Below, piece after piece: positions 1-8,843 of a stretch of DNA of 50,764 nucleotides; the first letter of the stretch is position 1, and the number at the start of each line of letters is the position of its first letter. The position numbers were made by a program, and so were the translations under genes. The notes beneath the pieces were generated by a model. The model ran no database searches. It saw only the letters and a list, made by a program, of their open reading frames with translations, and had not been told where the DNA came from. The DNA lies in NCBI GenBank assembly GCA_947456805.1, contig CANGTN010000012.1:1-50764 (forward strand), read 5' to 3'. Source of the stretch: Chitinophagaceae bacterium (GTDB lineage: Bacteria; Bacteroidota; Bacteroidia; Chitinophagales; Chitinophagaceae).

Positions 1-91
1 GTGTTCACCTCTTCCCTTTCCGAACAGAGAAGTTAAGCCCCTCATGGCCGATGGTACTTGCATTTTGCTGGGAGAGTAGGTAGCTGCCGTA
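1..91 (+). rRNA. rrf: 5S ribosomal RNA, 3' part (5' end outside window)
   Basis: The window opens inside a 5S rRNA. The conserved loop segment CCGAACAGAGAAGTTAAGC is at about 20-38, and the 3' half ending GGGAGAGTAGG-TAGCTGCCG runs to about 90. The first bases of the gene are missing. It is followed within about ten bases by a strong terminator, as expected for the last gene of an rRNA operon. The exact 3' end is uncertain by a few bases. Confidence 0.93.
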
Positions 92-100
92 TTCTTTTCG

Positions 101-129
101 AAGCTTCGCATTTTTGCGAAGCTTTTTTT
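101..129 (+). terminator. rRNA operon terminator
   Basis: Perfect 10-bp stem, AAGCTTCGCA (101-110) and TGCGAAGCTT (115-124), with a four-T loop and a following T run. It lies directly after the 5S rRNA, so it most likely ends the rRNA operon. Confidence 0.9.
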
Positions 130-148
130 ATGTACTTACACAACTATT

Positions 149-199
149 ATTTTTATTGAATCAAATAAATTATATCAATTTATTTGATTCAATAAAAAT
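149..199. terminator. Perfect 22-bp inverted repeat, possible bidirectional terminator
   Basis: The arms 149-170 and 178-199 are exact reverse complements over 22 bases, separated by the 7-base loop TATATCA. It sits between the rightward rRNA operon and the leftward TonB receptor gene that ends at 304, and each outer arm ends in an A/T run. A bidirectional terminator, mainly serving the receptor gene, is the simplest reading. A protein binding site is the alternative. Confidence 0.6.
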
Positions 200-303
200 T
201 AAAGTACTGAAATTAAATTATAATCTTTTGAAGAATTTCAACTTCTAAATTTAAATCACTCATCTTGTCATAACTTTTAGTTTTATAATTTTATTTATAA
301 AAA

Positions 304-2655
304 TTATTTACCAAATTCATAAGACACTCCAAAAGTAATTTCTCTTGGATCGCCTAAGTAATAGGAGTAAGATGCATTACCACTTGTTGTAGCAATCTTA
401 GTAGCCCAAGGTGAATAGTATTCATTAAAAATATTTAATACATTCAACCATAATGCTACTTTTTTTATTTGATAACTGGTTCTAAGATTAATCACATCAA
501 ATCCTTTGTATTTGAAATTATTCAGGTCATCCATGAAATAAGGTGATTGATGATTCCATTCTGCACTGATACGAAAACCTTTTACAAAATTTGGTTTGTA
601 AATTACCTCTGCATTACTAGTAAATGACGGGGCTGCATTCATTGTTTTGCCACTATAATCAATACCTTTTACAACGTTCTGAATAAAATAATGTTTGGCA
701 TTTGTAGCACCAATATTTAATTGTAATTGATTGCTTGGTTTGTATTTAATGGAATACTCAAGTCCGTAATGTCTTGTGCTACCTGCGTTTTGATTGGCAT
801 TGGTGTTGTCTGCTTGTTTTACGGATATAATTTCATTGGTTCCGTTAAGTAAATACAAACTCCATTCAGCATACAATTTGTTTTTTAGAAACGACAACCA
901 GCCTCCAATTTCATAATTAGCAAATGTTTGTGGCAATAGATAAGGCACTTTTGTGCTGTTGTATAATTCGGTAATCTGAGGTGGTACATACCCTTCGCTG
1001 TAATTGCTATAAAAGCCTATATTATTAATGTTGTAGGTGAAGCCTACTTTTGGAGTAAACCTATTGAAATTATTTGTAGTAGATGGTGCTCCGGAAGATG
1101 CTGTTGCTGTGAGATTATTTTTAAAATTATAAGTAAATCTGTCAAAGCGATAGGCCATTACAAATCTTACATTTTTAAATGGCGTTGATTCATAATTCAC
1201 AAAACCTGCGATATTGCTGATTCCTGTGGTGTAATTACTAAGTAAAGAATCTTTTGATGGAAATGTATATCCGGTATAATTTCCGCTAGTCACATCTTTT
1301 TGAATCCAAATAAAATGAGCATAGAATTTTTGCGGACTCATATCAATACTTGCACCACCGATTAATTTACTATTCAGCCATTTAAATTTTTGAACATGTT
1401 GAACAAATAACGCATAAGTTGAAAATGCATTCTCATTAATTTGTCCTTTGAAAATACTTGTATTATTTGTGCTTGCTACAAGGTATGAAGGATTTTGCTT
1501 CATAGAATTTTTGCGGTATAAAAATGTAAAATCACTTTCACTGTTTTTATTCCATTGATGATGCAGCATAGATTTTATGCGGAGTGCAGCAACACTTCTG
1601 AATGTGAATGTATGCGGAGAGTTATAGTTTTTTTGTGCAAATTTGATACTGTCCAACGAGCCAGTCATATCGGTATAATAATCAACATAGGCTAAAGTAT
1701 TTGTCCAGTTGGTTTTTTCATTTATTTTAAAATCAGTTCTGAGATTCAAGGCAGCTTTGTGAAAGTCACTATGTTGGATAATTCCATTTTTTTTATCTGC
1801 GTATGAAAAACTTGCAATGATGCCCCATTTTTTAAAAGTAGTACCCAATTGAGATTCAGTTTTTTTAAATCCGTTGTTATTGATTTGAGTGCTTACAAAT
1901 CCTGATTTATAAGAATTAGCGGATTGTGTAATCATATTTACAGCTCCACCAATTGCCTCTGCACCATACATTGCAGATGATGGCCCTTTAATTACTTCAA
2001 TACTTTTTGCAGCAGTTAAATTCATTTCTAATAAAGCATTGTTGCTGAACACGCCACTTGTTCTGATTGGAATTCCATCTTCCATGTACAAAAACAAACT
2101 CTTCAAAGTAATAGGTTGGCGAATACTCATAGTGTGTTGTTCATTGCCAATACTCACCATTGTTACCCCACTGATTTTGTTGAGTAAATTATCGAGTCGT
2201 TGTGCTTTTGTATCACTAATAGTTTGAGCGTTTATTGTTGCAATTGCAATAGGAGCTTCAATTCTTTTTTGTATTGTTTTATTGGCACTGATGATTACAT
2301 CTTGTAACATCTGACTTGATGGAATTAAACCAATCAAAATATTCTCTTTGTTTTTTATGCTAATTGTCTGAACATCGTAGCCTATACAAGCTATTGTTAG
2401 TATGCTGTTTTTTGATGAAATTGAAAAATTACCTGTTGAGTCTGTTAATACTACTTTTTTATCAGCATCGGTAATTGTAACTTTTGAAAGTGTTTGTTGA
2501 TTGGATGCATCAATTATTTTTCCTGTTATAACAAAAGTAACTTGAGCTTGAATATTTCTTGAGCTTACTATAAATAAAACAACAGCAAGTATTTTTTTGA
2601 TACAATTATTTTTCTGCAAAATTAAAATTACTTTCATTGAATGCAATTTAGCCAT
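304..2655 (-). CDS. TonB-dependent outer membrane receptor
   Basis: Protein of 783 residues, predicted to import a ligand across the outer membrane using TonB energy. It has an N-terminal hydrophobic signal segment ending SSRNIQAQ. A carboxypeptidase-D-regulatory-like domain follows (about 38-110, with GKIIDASNQQTLSKVTI). The plug is at about 125-245 (LLNKISGV, SIRQP, EVIKGPSSAMYGAEAIGGAVNMIT). A long aromatic-rich region to the C-terminus is typical of a 22-strand barrel. Its closest class by pattern is siderophore/cobalamin-type receptors, but the ligand cannot be read from the sequence. There is no SusD partner nearby. An internal Met at 2637 is an equally plausible start. Transcription runs toward the rRNA operon and may end at the inverted repeat 149-199. 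Confidence 0.92.
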   Translation of the reverse strand: MAKLHSMKVILILQKNNCIKKILAVVLFIVSSRNIQAQVTFVITGKIIDASNQQTLSKVTITDADKKVVLTDSTGNFSISSKNSILTIACIGYDVQTISIKNKENILIGLIPSSQMLQDVIISANKTIQKRIEAPIAIATINAQTISDTKAQRLDNLLNKISGVTMVSIGNEQHTMSIRQPITLKSLFLYMEDGIPIRTSGVFSNNALLEMNLTAAKSIEVIKGPSSAMYGAEAIGGAVNMITQSANSYKSGFVSTQINNNGFKKTESQLGTTFKKWGIIASFSYADKKNGIIQHSDFHKAALNLRTDFKINEKTNWTNTLAYVDYYTDMTGSLDSIKFAQKNYNSPHTFTFRSVAALRIKSMLHHQWNKNSESDFTFLYRKNSMKQNPSYLVASTNNTSIFKGQINENAFSTYALFVQHVQKFKWLNSKLIGGASIDMSPQKFYAHFIWIQKDVTSGNYTGYTFPSKDSLLSNYTTGISNIAGFVNYESTPFKNVRFVMAYRFDRFTYNFKNNLTATASSGAPSTTNNFNRFTPKVGFTYNINNIGFYSNYSEGYVPPQITELYNSTKVPYLLPQTFANYEIGGWLSFLKNKLYAEWSLYLLNGTNEIISVKQADNTNANQNAGSTRHYGLEYSIKYKPSNQLQLNIGATNAKHYFIQNVVKGIDYSGKTMNAAPSFTSNAEVIYKPNFVKGFRISAEWNHQSPYFMDDLNNFKYKGFDVINLRTSYQIKKVALWLNVLNIFNEYYSPWATKIATTSGNASYSYYLGDPREITFGVSYEFGK

Positions 2656-2725
2656 AACTCAGAAACAATAGATGATTCAATAACTTAATCAACTTTGCTA
2701 AATATTATACAATGAAAGTATAGTC

Positions 2726-2757
2726 TTGTAATCTGTTTCATTCTTTGATTATATTCG
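2726..2757 (+). promoter_or_regulatory. Putative ispD promoter (TTG-N21-TATATTCG)
   Basis: TTG at 2726-2728 and TATATTCG at 2750-2757, 21 bases apart, fit the Bacteroidota -33/-7 pattern with one mismatch to TAnnTTTG. The position would put transcription start just upstream of the ATG at 2781. This argues against the upstream in-frame codon at 2745 being the ispD start. Confidence 0.45.
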
Positions 2758-2780
2758 TACTCATTTTAACAGCATTTTGC

Positions 2781-3449
2781 ATGAAGAAATTTGCAGTAAT
2801 TGTAGCCGGTGGAAGTGGATTGAGAATGGGTGCACCATCACCTAAACAATTTTTATTATTGAATGGGAAGCCTTTATTAAGGCATACGATTGACGCATTT
2901 TTAGATGCTTACAATGACATGGAAGTTATTGTAGTGTTGCCGAAAGATTACATCGAATTTGGTAAAACAATGATTGCTGAAATGATAGATAAGAACAGAA
3001 TACAAATTACAATCGGCGGTGCTACAAGATTTCATTCTGTACAAAACGGATTAAAATTAATCAGCGAAATATCAATCATATTTGTACATGATGGTGTAAG
3101 GAGTTTGGTGTCCAAAACCCTTATACAACAATGCTTTGAGCAAGCTGTAGAAAAAGGAAGTGCTATTCCTGCGGTTGCTGCTACTGATAGTATCAGGCTG
3201 GTAAATGGAGAGGAGAGTAGTGTAGCTAATCGTAATAATATCAGGATTATTCAAACACCACAAACTTTTAAAAGCGATATTCTTTTGCCTGCATTTAATC
3301 AGGTGTATGAAGATACATTTACAGATGAAGCTACTGTTGTAGAAGCTTTTGGAACAAAAGTTTTTTTGTGTGAAGGAGATTATAACAATATAAAAATCAC
3401 ACGACCTATTGATTTATTGGTAGCTGAAAATATTTTAAATCAATTATAA
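2781..3449 (+). CDS. ispD: 2-C-methyl-D-erythritol 4-phosphate cytidylyltransferase
   Basis: Third step of the non-mevalonate (MEP) isoprenoid pathway: CTP plus methylerythritol 4-phosphate gives CDP-methylerythritol, in the cytoplasm. The 222-residue protein has the nucleotide-binding signature AGGSGLRMG near its N-terminus, FVHDGVRSLV in mid-protein where the family usually has VHDAARP, and the C-terminal DEATVVEAFG and IKITRPIDLLVAE segments. The start at 2781 is preferred because translation from the N-terminal strand MKKFAVIVAGG matches the family and a likely promoter lies just upstream. It is convergent with the acyltransferase gene, with only 15 bases between stops. The isoprenoid product feeds the prenyl synthase encoded at 30997-31959. 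Confidence 0.93.
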   Translation: MKKFAVIVAGGSGLRMGAPSPKQFLLLNGKPLLRHTIDAFLDAYNDMEVIVVLPKDYIEFGKTMIAEMIDKNRIQITIGGATRFHSVQNGLKLISEISIIFVHDGVRSLVSKTLIQQCFEQAVEKGSAIPAVAATDSIRLVNGEESSVANRNNIRIIQTPQTFKSDILLPAFNQVYEDTFTDEATVVEAFGTKVFLCEGDYNNIKITRPIDLLVAENILNQL

Positions 3450-3464
3450 AATTGAGCTTAAAAA

Positions 3465-4478
3465 TTATTTTTTAATCCATTTTAAAAAGAAAGGCAATTG
3501 ATTGAAATGCCAATAAAAATAAGGTTGGTTTACTGCACCAAATTTTTCATAAAAACTTTTTACTCCCGGCAGGTCACTGCCTTCAAAGTCAAACAGCATA
3601 TGGTTTTCAGCCAATTCTTCTAATAATTTATCATACAAAAAATAATTTGCTTCTGCTTGTCTTCCTTCATTATTTGTATAATTAATAAGATTGTAAAATC
3701 TTTTATTGTCCTTTAATAAAATTGCAATACTTAAAGTTTCGTTTGTATCATTCACAACTTTCCTTACGATTATTTTTTCTTCTTGTTGTAATAACGTCAA
3801 TACTTTTTCTAAGTTTTTATAGTCAGTTAATGTAACATGTTGTAATACTTGCTGGTTGTGTTTTTGATAGTTTTCAACTGCAGTTTCAAAAGTTAAATCA
3901 GTAGTATATCTGAGATTTTGTTTCAATGCTTTACTAAGGCTATAATCAATACTTTTTTTGTAGTTTGCTTTTATTTGCTGATAGTTCTGGTTTAAATCAA
4001 TTACATAATTATTGTGAACTTTATATTGTTGCATTGTATTGAAATTAGTGTTGCTGAAATTAAGATTCACAGAACCATATTTCACTTTTTCAAATATTGC
4101 CGCAATAACTTTTTCAGAAACCAATTCATTGTTTCCAATAAATCCAAGCTGTTGTATAAATGGCGGAGTATATAAATATTGTATGCCAAATTTTTGTTTA
4201 ATACACAATGGGAAAATTGCTTCATAATCATTGATGATACAACCTTCCCAGTGTATTGCCATTGCATCCAAAAATGCAGTTGTGGCATATATTAATCCAT
4301 TGCTATTGTTGGCAATACAATTATCCCACTTGGCTTTATCAATTTGATTAGATGGAATAATTTGTAGAATTGGATTTTTTAATTTGTACAATAATAGATT
4401 ATATGCCCTTATTGATTTAATAATATTACTATCAGGGATTATTTTCTTTTTTCTTTTCATTGGAAACTTCTTTGTCAT
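3465..4478 (-). CDS. FemAB/GNAT-like acyltransferase, Bacteroidota type
   Basis: 337 residues. The C-terminal half carries the pattern of FemAB-type GNAT acyltransferases: a helix rich in Lys followed by LINYTNNEGRQAEANYFLYD and then FDFEGSDLPGVKSFYEKFGA near the end. In known relatives the fold transfers an aminoacyl or acyl group to a cell envelope acceptor. The acceptor here is unknown. The N-terminus is very basic, and Met7 (4460) could be the true start. It is the last gene of a minus-strand run, 32 bases after the M1 peptidase gene, so envelope modification is a reasonable inference. Housekeeping acetylation cannot be excluded. Confidence 0.6.
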   Translation of the reverse strand: MTKKFPMKRKKKIIPDSNIIKSIRAYNLLLYKLKNPILQIIPSNQIDKAKWDNCIANNSNGLIYATTAFLDAMAIHWEGCIINDYEAIFPLCIKQKFGIQYLYTPPFIQQLGFIGNNELVSEKVIAAIFEKVKYGSVNLNFSNTNFNTMQQYKVHNNYVIDLNQNYQQIKANYKKSIDYSLSKALKQNLRYTTDLTFETAVENYQKHNQQVLQHVTLTDYKNLEKVLTLLQQEEKIIVRKVVNDTNETLSIAILLKDNKRFYNLINYTNNEGRQAEANYFLYDKLLEELAENHMLFDFEGSDLPGVKSFYEKFGAVNQPYFYWHFNQLPFFLKWIKK

Positions 4479-4510
4479 TCCATCATAATTGCGTAATTAA
4501 TTAACTTGTC

Positions 4511-7399
4511 TTATAAAGGAATTTCTCTGCTGAGTTTATTGAATTGTAACTTTTGAACATCAATAGAAAATGAAATTGTTTTCCAAAATCTATTTTCTCC
4601 TAAAGTAGATTTGAAATAATTACTGTACACTTTACTATATAAAATTGGAACATAAATATTTACCAAAGATTTGAATAAAGGAATTTGCAATCCTGCATCG
4701 TATAAGAATTTTCCTGTTGCAGGATTTTCTTTCCAGGCATCGGCAGTGGTGCCAATATCAACAAAAAAGTGCAAAGGAATTTTGATAGGTAATGCATTCA
4801 GAATATTTAATTTATCAGGAATATTGCCACTGAAATTCAATGCCATCAACCAATTATCTGTTTTGCCAATTTTATTACTTAGTAAGTCTGTTCGTACTTT
4901 AAAAAAACCATCACTGTTCATTATTTGCTGACTTTGCCAACCTTCAAATTCATTTCTTCCAATAAAATAATTGCTGTAAGTATAATCTTCATAACCTTTT
5001 CCGCCGGTCATGTTCAATTGGTATCTATCTGTTTCATATTGTTTTACAAAAGTTTTACCCGTAGTGTAAATAAATTTTCCTGCAAAAAATCTTGCATCAA
5101 TTCCGCCTTTTATTTTGCTGTAGTTGAAAAAATAATTTCCTGTAAAACCCGCACGGATAAAGTCTTTCCCCTGATCAATCGATAATTTTATTTGATAAGG
5201 ATACAATATTCTGTTATCCATACTTGTAATAGAAATTTGATTAATGTTTGTGTTTACAGGAGCTTTGTTTACTATAGTTTGAGGGTTGCCGTTGATATTA
5301 ATACTATTGAATTCTAAACCATCTTCCTTCAAAAAGAAACTCCTTGCCCTTAATATCAAACGGTGTGTACTTGTCGCATCCTTTTTGTAAACAGTGTATT
5401 GAATACTTGGTACAATTCTTTGTACATTTTGAAATATTTTATCGTCATTTTCCGGCTGAAAATCATTCATGGTATATTTACTTGTACTCAATGCAATTGC
5501 TAGCCATGATTTTTTTTGATATGAATTGTAAGAAATTCTGCCGGTATAATTTAAGTGTCTACTGCCAACAGCATAAGCCGGTGCAACAAAAAATTGAAGC
5601 TTATTCAAAGGAAGCTGGTAATTGTGCAAAGCAGCTCCAAGCATCAATTTATCATACCTGTTGTAACCAATTATAGGAGTAATAGAAATGTAGTCGTATT
5701 TATTTGTTTCTTTTAGGGAGAAGTAAGAGATTACCTTTTTTTTTCTTTCTTTTTGAATGCTGTCCAGGGGTTCAGTACTATGTAATTGCTTAAATCTTTC
5801 TGTTAAAAATTTGCCTGAACTTTGTTCTATACTTTTTTTAAAATCATTTGGATAAGGGTGTTTGAATTTCCATTCTTGATAATATTTTTTCATGCAGCTG
5901 TCAAAAGTATTTTTACCAAGATCGTTTTCTAATTTCTGCATCCATTGACTTGCTTTTGAATATACAATTAAGCCATAACTAGTTGAGGTATATGCTTCTG
6001 AAACAGTATCTATTGGCTGCGATTTTTGGATGTGTGAAAATGTTTTGTCTATCAAGCTTTCAATATCTGAGGAGACTCTCTTTGCTATAAATTTTGGCAT
6101 ATCCTCACCTAATAAATTGTTTTGATATTTTGTTGCTTCATACCTTTTTTGGTAATAGGTATTCATGCCTTCATCCATCCATGGATGATCTCTTTCATTG
6201 CTTGCTAAAGCACCATAAAACCAGTTATGCCCAAGCTCATGAACGATAGTAGCATCAAGCATTTGACCCTTTTCCATTGTTGTAATTAAAGTGATAGAAG
6301 GGTATTCCATACCACCACTATTTATGTTAAAACTACCTGCTACAATACTTGCGGTTGAATAGGGATATGTGCCAATTTTTTCAGTATAAAATTTCAAACC
6401 ATCTTTTGCATAATTGGTTGCATTGTTCCAATCTGTATTCCATGGAAAGTAATAAGTGAAAATATCAATTTTATTTTCGTTAATAGTCACGGAATCATAT
6501 CCAACCACAAATAATTTACTTGCAAACCATGCAAAGTCATGAGCATTATGTAATTGATACTCTAATGTTTTAAACTGGCTTGCAGATTTTATTTTTATCG
6601 TATCACTAAGAAAAGGTTCAAACTTTTTTTTCAATTTCACTTTGTTCATGTACTCCTTAAAAGCAAACTGATCAGCTATTTTTTTCCTGCCTTCTTTTTT
6701 TAATTGCTCAAGCATTTCATTGTTTTGCAATACGCCACTTGCTGCAATTGTATAATTTTCAGGAACAGTTATTTGCACGGTATAATTACCAAATTCACTA
6801 TAAAATTCTCCTTGGTCTAAATAGGGCATTTCGTGCCAACCCTTACTGTCATAAACAGCTGGTTTCGGATACCATTGTGTTACCTGATAATTGTCACCTA
6901 TATGCCCGCCTCTGCTAAAGTTATAAGGAAGTTGTACATGAAATGGGGTAGTAATAATTGCAGATTGCTTTGGAAGTATGGGTTTCGGCAGTATCAATTT
7001 AATGATGTCTATGTGTTTTGGGTGAGCTTCTGTAATTGCAGCAATTGCATCAACTTTAAAATCCAATTGGTCAATATAACCTTTTTTGTCTTCATCAGAA
7101 AAATAAAATGCGGTACTGCCTTTACGTAATGTTTGTTCTGAAAATGCGGTACGGTCATTTTTGTATGCATTGTTCCAAAGATGAAACCAAATAAAACGAA
7201 GTGTATCCGGTGAGTTGTTGTAATAAGTTATTGTTTCAAATGCATCAAGGCTATTTGTTTCGTCCTGAAGACTCACTTTAATATCAAAGTTCACTTGTTG
7301 TTGCCAATATACAGATTGACTTATTGCAACAATACAACCACATAATAAAATCGCGAGTGTCAAAAAATATTTTATAAATAATTGTTGTTTCAGCTTCAT
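4511..7399 (-). CDS. M1 family metallopeptidase with C-terminal probable beta-barrel region
   Basis: 962-residue zinc aminopeptidase-like protein with an N-terminal signal/anchor segment (about 8-28). The catalytic domain shows GGMEYP at 362-367 (counterpart of the GAMEN substrate motif), HELGH at 387-391 and the third zinc ligand Glu410, giving HEXXH-X18-E. Residues beyond about 590 do not look like the usual M1 helical domain. They are rich in alternating aromatic and polar residues (for example LMLGAALHNYQLPLNKLQFFVAPAYAVG) and resemble surface-antigen type outer-membrane strands. This suggests an exported peptidase tethered at the outer membrane. The start lies 17 bases after the stop of the sugar transferase gene, so co-transcription is likely. 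Confidence 0.88.
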   Translation of the reverse strand: MKLKQQLFIKYFLTLAILLCGCIVAISQSVYWQQQVNFDIKVSLQDETNSLDAFETITYYNNSPDTLRFIWFHLWNNAYKNDRTAFSEQTLRKGSTAFYFSDEDKKGYIDQLDFKVDAIAAITEAHPKHIDIIKLILPKPILPKQSAIITTPFHVQLPYNFSRGGHIGDNYQVTQWYPKPAVYDSKGWHEMPYLDQGEFYSEFGNYTVQITVPENYTIAASGVLQNNEMLEQLKKEGRKKIADQFAFKEYMNKVKLKKKFEPFLSDTIKIKSASQFKTLEYQLHNAHDFAWFASKLFVVGYDSVTINENKIDIFTYYFPWNTDWNNATNYAKDGLKFYTEKIGTYPYSTASIVAGSFNINSGGMEYPSITLITTMEKGQMLDATIVHELGHNWFYGALASNERDHPWMDEGMNTYYQKRYEATKYQNNLLGEDMPKFIAKRVSSDIESLIDKTFSHIQKSQPIDTVSEAYTSTSYGLIVYSKASQWMQKLENDLGKNTFDSCMKKYYQEWKFKHPYPNDFKKSIEQSSGKFLTERFKQLHSTEPLDSIQKERKKKVISYFSLKETNKYDYISITPIIGYNRYDKLMLGAALHNYQLPLNKLQFFVAPAYAVGSRHLNYTGRISYNSYQKKSWLAIALSTSKYTMNDFQPENDDKIFQNVQRIVPSIQYTVYKKDATSTHRLILRARSFFLKEDGLEFNSININGNPQTIVNKAPVNTNINQISITSMDNRILYPYQIKLSIDQGKDFIRAGFTGNYFFNYSKIKGGIDARFFAGKFIYTTGKTFVKQYETDRYQLNMTGGKGYEDYTYSNYFIGRNEFEGWQSQQIMNSDGFFKVRTDLLSNKIGKTDNWLMALNFSGNIPDKLNILNALPIKIPLHFFVDIGTTADAWKENPATGKFLYDAGLQIPLFKSLVNIYVPILYSKVYSNYFKSTLGENRFWKTISFSIDVQKLQFNKLSREIPL

Positions 7400-7416
7400 A
7401 GCAGTTGATATTCAAA

Positions 7417-8838
7417 TTATTTTCCTTTGCCCGATAATATGATTCGTAAGGTATGTATCATTATTTTAAAATCAAGCAATAATGATGCGTTCTCAATATA
7501 CACCAAATCATATTGCATTCTTTCTATCATTTCTTCAATTGTACTTGCATATCCAAATTGTACCATTCCCCAGGAAGTCAATCCTGGCTTTACTTTCAGT
7601 AAGTATCGATAGTATGGAGTCAGTTCATTTATTTTATCAATAAAAAACTTCCTTTCAGGTCGTGGGCCAACAAGGCTCATATCTCCCTTAATAATATTCC
7701 ATAATTGTGGCAATTCATCTAGTCTCCATTTACGCATAGTTTTGCCCCATTTGGTAATTCTTTCATCATGATCACTCGATAATGCAGGTCCGTTTTTTTC
7801 TGCATCCAAAGCCATACTTCTGAATTTGTAAATCATGAATTTTTTGCCTTTCAATCCCACACGTTCCTGATTGTAAAATATTTTTCCTGAAGAAGAAATC
7901 CAGGTTCTGATAAAAACGAAAATTATCAGTGGACTTAAAAATACCAATCCGCCAACTGCTACAACAATATCAATCATCCGTTTAATATTCAGCTGCCAAG
8001 AGGGTAATAATGAAGTTTGTATGTCAATCAATGTTGCGCCAAAAACATTGCTTGTTTTTACTGCACCAGAAAGTATGTCTAGATTATTAGGAACAATTTT
8101 TATAGAAACATCTTTTTCTAATAAGTTACTTACCAATTGCTCAGTTAAGTTTTTTTCAGATGATTCTAATGCAATAATTACTTGTTGTATTTCTTGCTTG
8201 TCAATAACAGATTCAATCATCTCAATTTTTCCCAATAAAGTTATCCATTTGCTCAACCCATTTTTCGCAATACCATCCGTTGTAACAAAACCAACTATAT
8301 GGTATCCTAAGTAAGCAAAATTTTTATCAATTTCCTTGAACGCTTTTACTGCAAGTGTTCCATTGCCTACAATCAGACTGTTGAAAACAACTTTGCCAGT
8401 AAGCAAATGTTGTTTTGCAATTCGCAATAAAATAATTCTTCCAGAAAAAATTAATAAAAAATGTATCAACAAACCTCCAATAAAAATATTGTAGTAATAA
8501 GAATAGTTGTCTGTGTTTAGTTGAAATATAAATACAAAAAAGATAATTATCATTCCAATCAAGCAACAGATCAATGTATTGGTAAATTCATTCAATCTGC
8601 TTTTTATATAAATTGATTCAGTATAGTTACCGGACAACGAAAAAAAAATCAACCAACAAATCGGGACAACAAAAAAGGTTGTATTTAATAAATGAGCATC
8701 CTTTAAAATAGTAGTAAAATTATCTTTTGAGTTTTCTAAAAGTTGAATGTTTAAAATTGAAAATAAACTCCATGCAATTACACAAGCAATCCCATCACTT
8801 ATCACATACCAAATTATATGTAAACCTTTGCTCTTCAT
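7417..8838 (-). CDS. Polyprenyl-phosphate sugar phosphotransferase (WcaJ/exopolysaccharide type)
   Basis: 473-residue inner membrane enzyme that attaches the first sugar phosphate to undecaprenyl phosphate for polysaccharide assembly. About four hydrophobic segments occupy residues 8-140. A Rossmann-like region follows (about 150-260). A fifth hydrophobic segment (about 287-312) leads into the catalytic bacterial sugar transferase domain with KFRSM (338-342), LDELPQLWNI (373-382, the Asp-Glu pair) and SLVGPRPE (388-395). The length and order are those of full-length exopolysaccharide phosphoglycosyltransferases. The sugar specificity cannot be assigned. It starts 5 bases after the stop of the oxidoreductase gene, so the two form an operon, although no other glycosyltransferases are present nearby. 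Confidence 0.93.
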   Translation of the reverse strand: MKSKGLHIIWYVISDGIACVIAWSLFSILNIQLLENSKDNFTTILKDAHLLNTTFFVVPICWLIFFSLSGNYTESIYIKSRLNEFTNTLICCLIGMIIIFFVFIFQLNTDNYSYYYNIFIGGLLIHFLLIFSGRIILLRIAKQHLLTGKVVFNSLIVGNGTLAVKAFKEIDKNFAYLGYHIVGFVTTDGIAKNGLSKWITLLGKIEMIESVIDKQEIQQVIIALESSEKNLTEQLVSNLLEKDVSIKIVPNNLDILSGAVKTSNVFGATLIDIQTSLLPSWQLNIKRMIDIVVAVGGLVFLSPLIIFVFIRTWISSSGKIFYNQERVGLKGKKFMIYKFRSMALDAEKNGPALSSDHDERITKWGKTMRKWRLDELPQLWNIIKGDMSLVGPRPERKFFIDKINELTPYYRYLLKVKPGLTSWGMVQFGYASTIEEMIERMQYDLVYIENASLLLDFKIMIHTLRIILSGKGK

Positions 8839-8843
8839 GGCAA

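Noticed and set aside
5344-5676. Antisense open frame inside the M1 peptidase gene
   Set aside because: The opposite strand holds a continuous 962-residue protein with clear motifs; no independent start signals.
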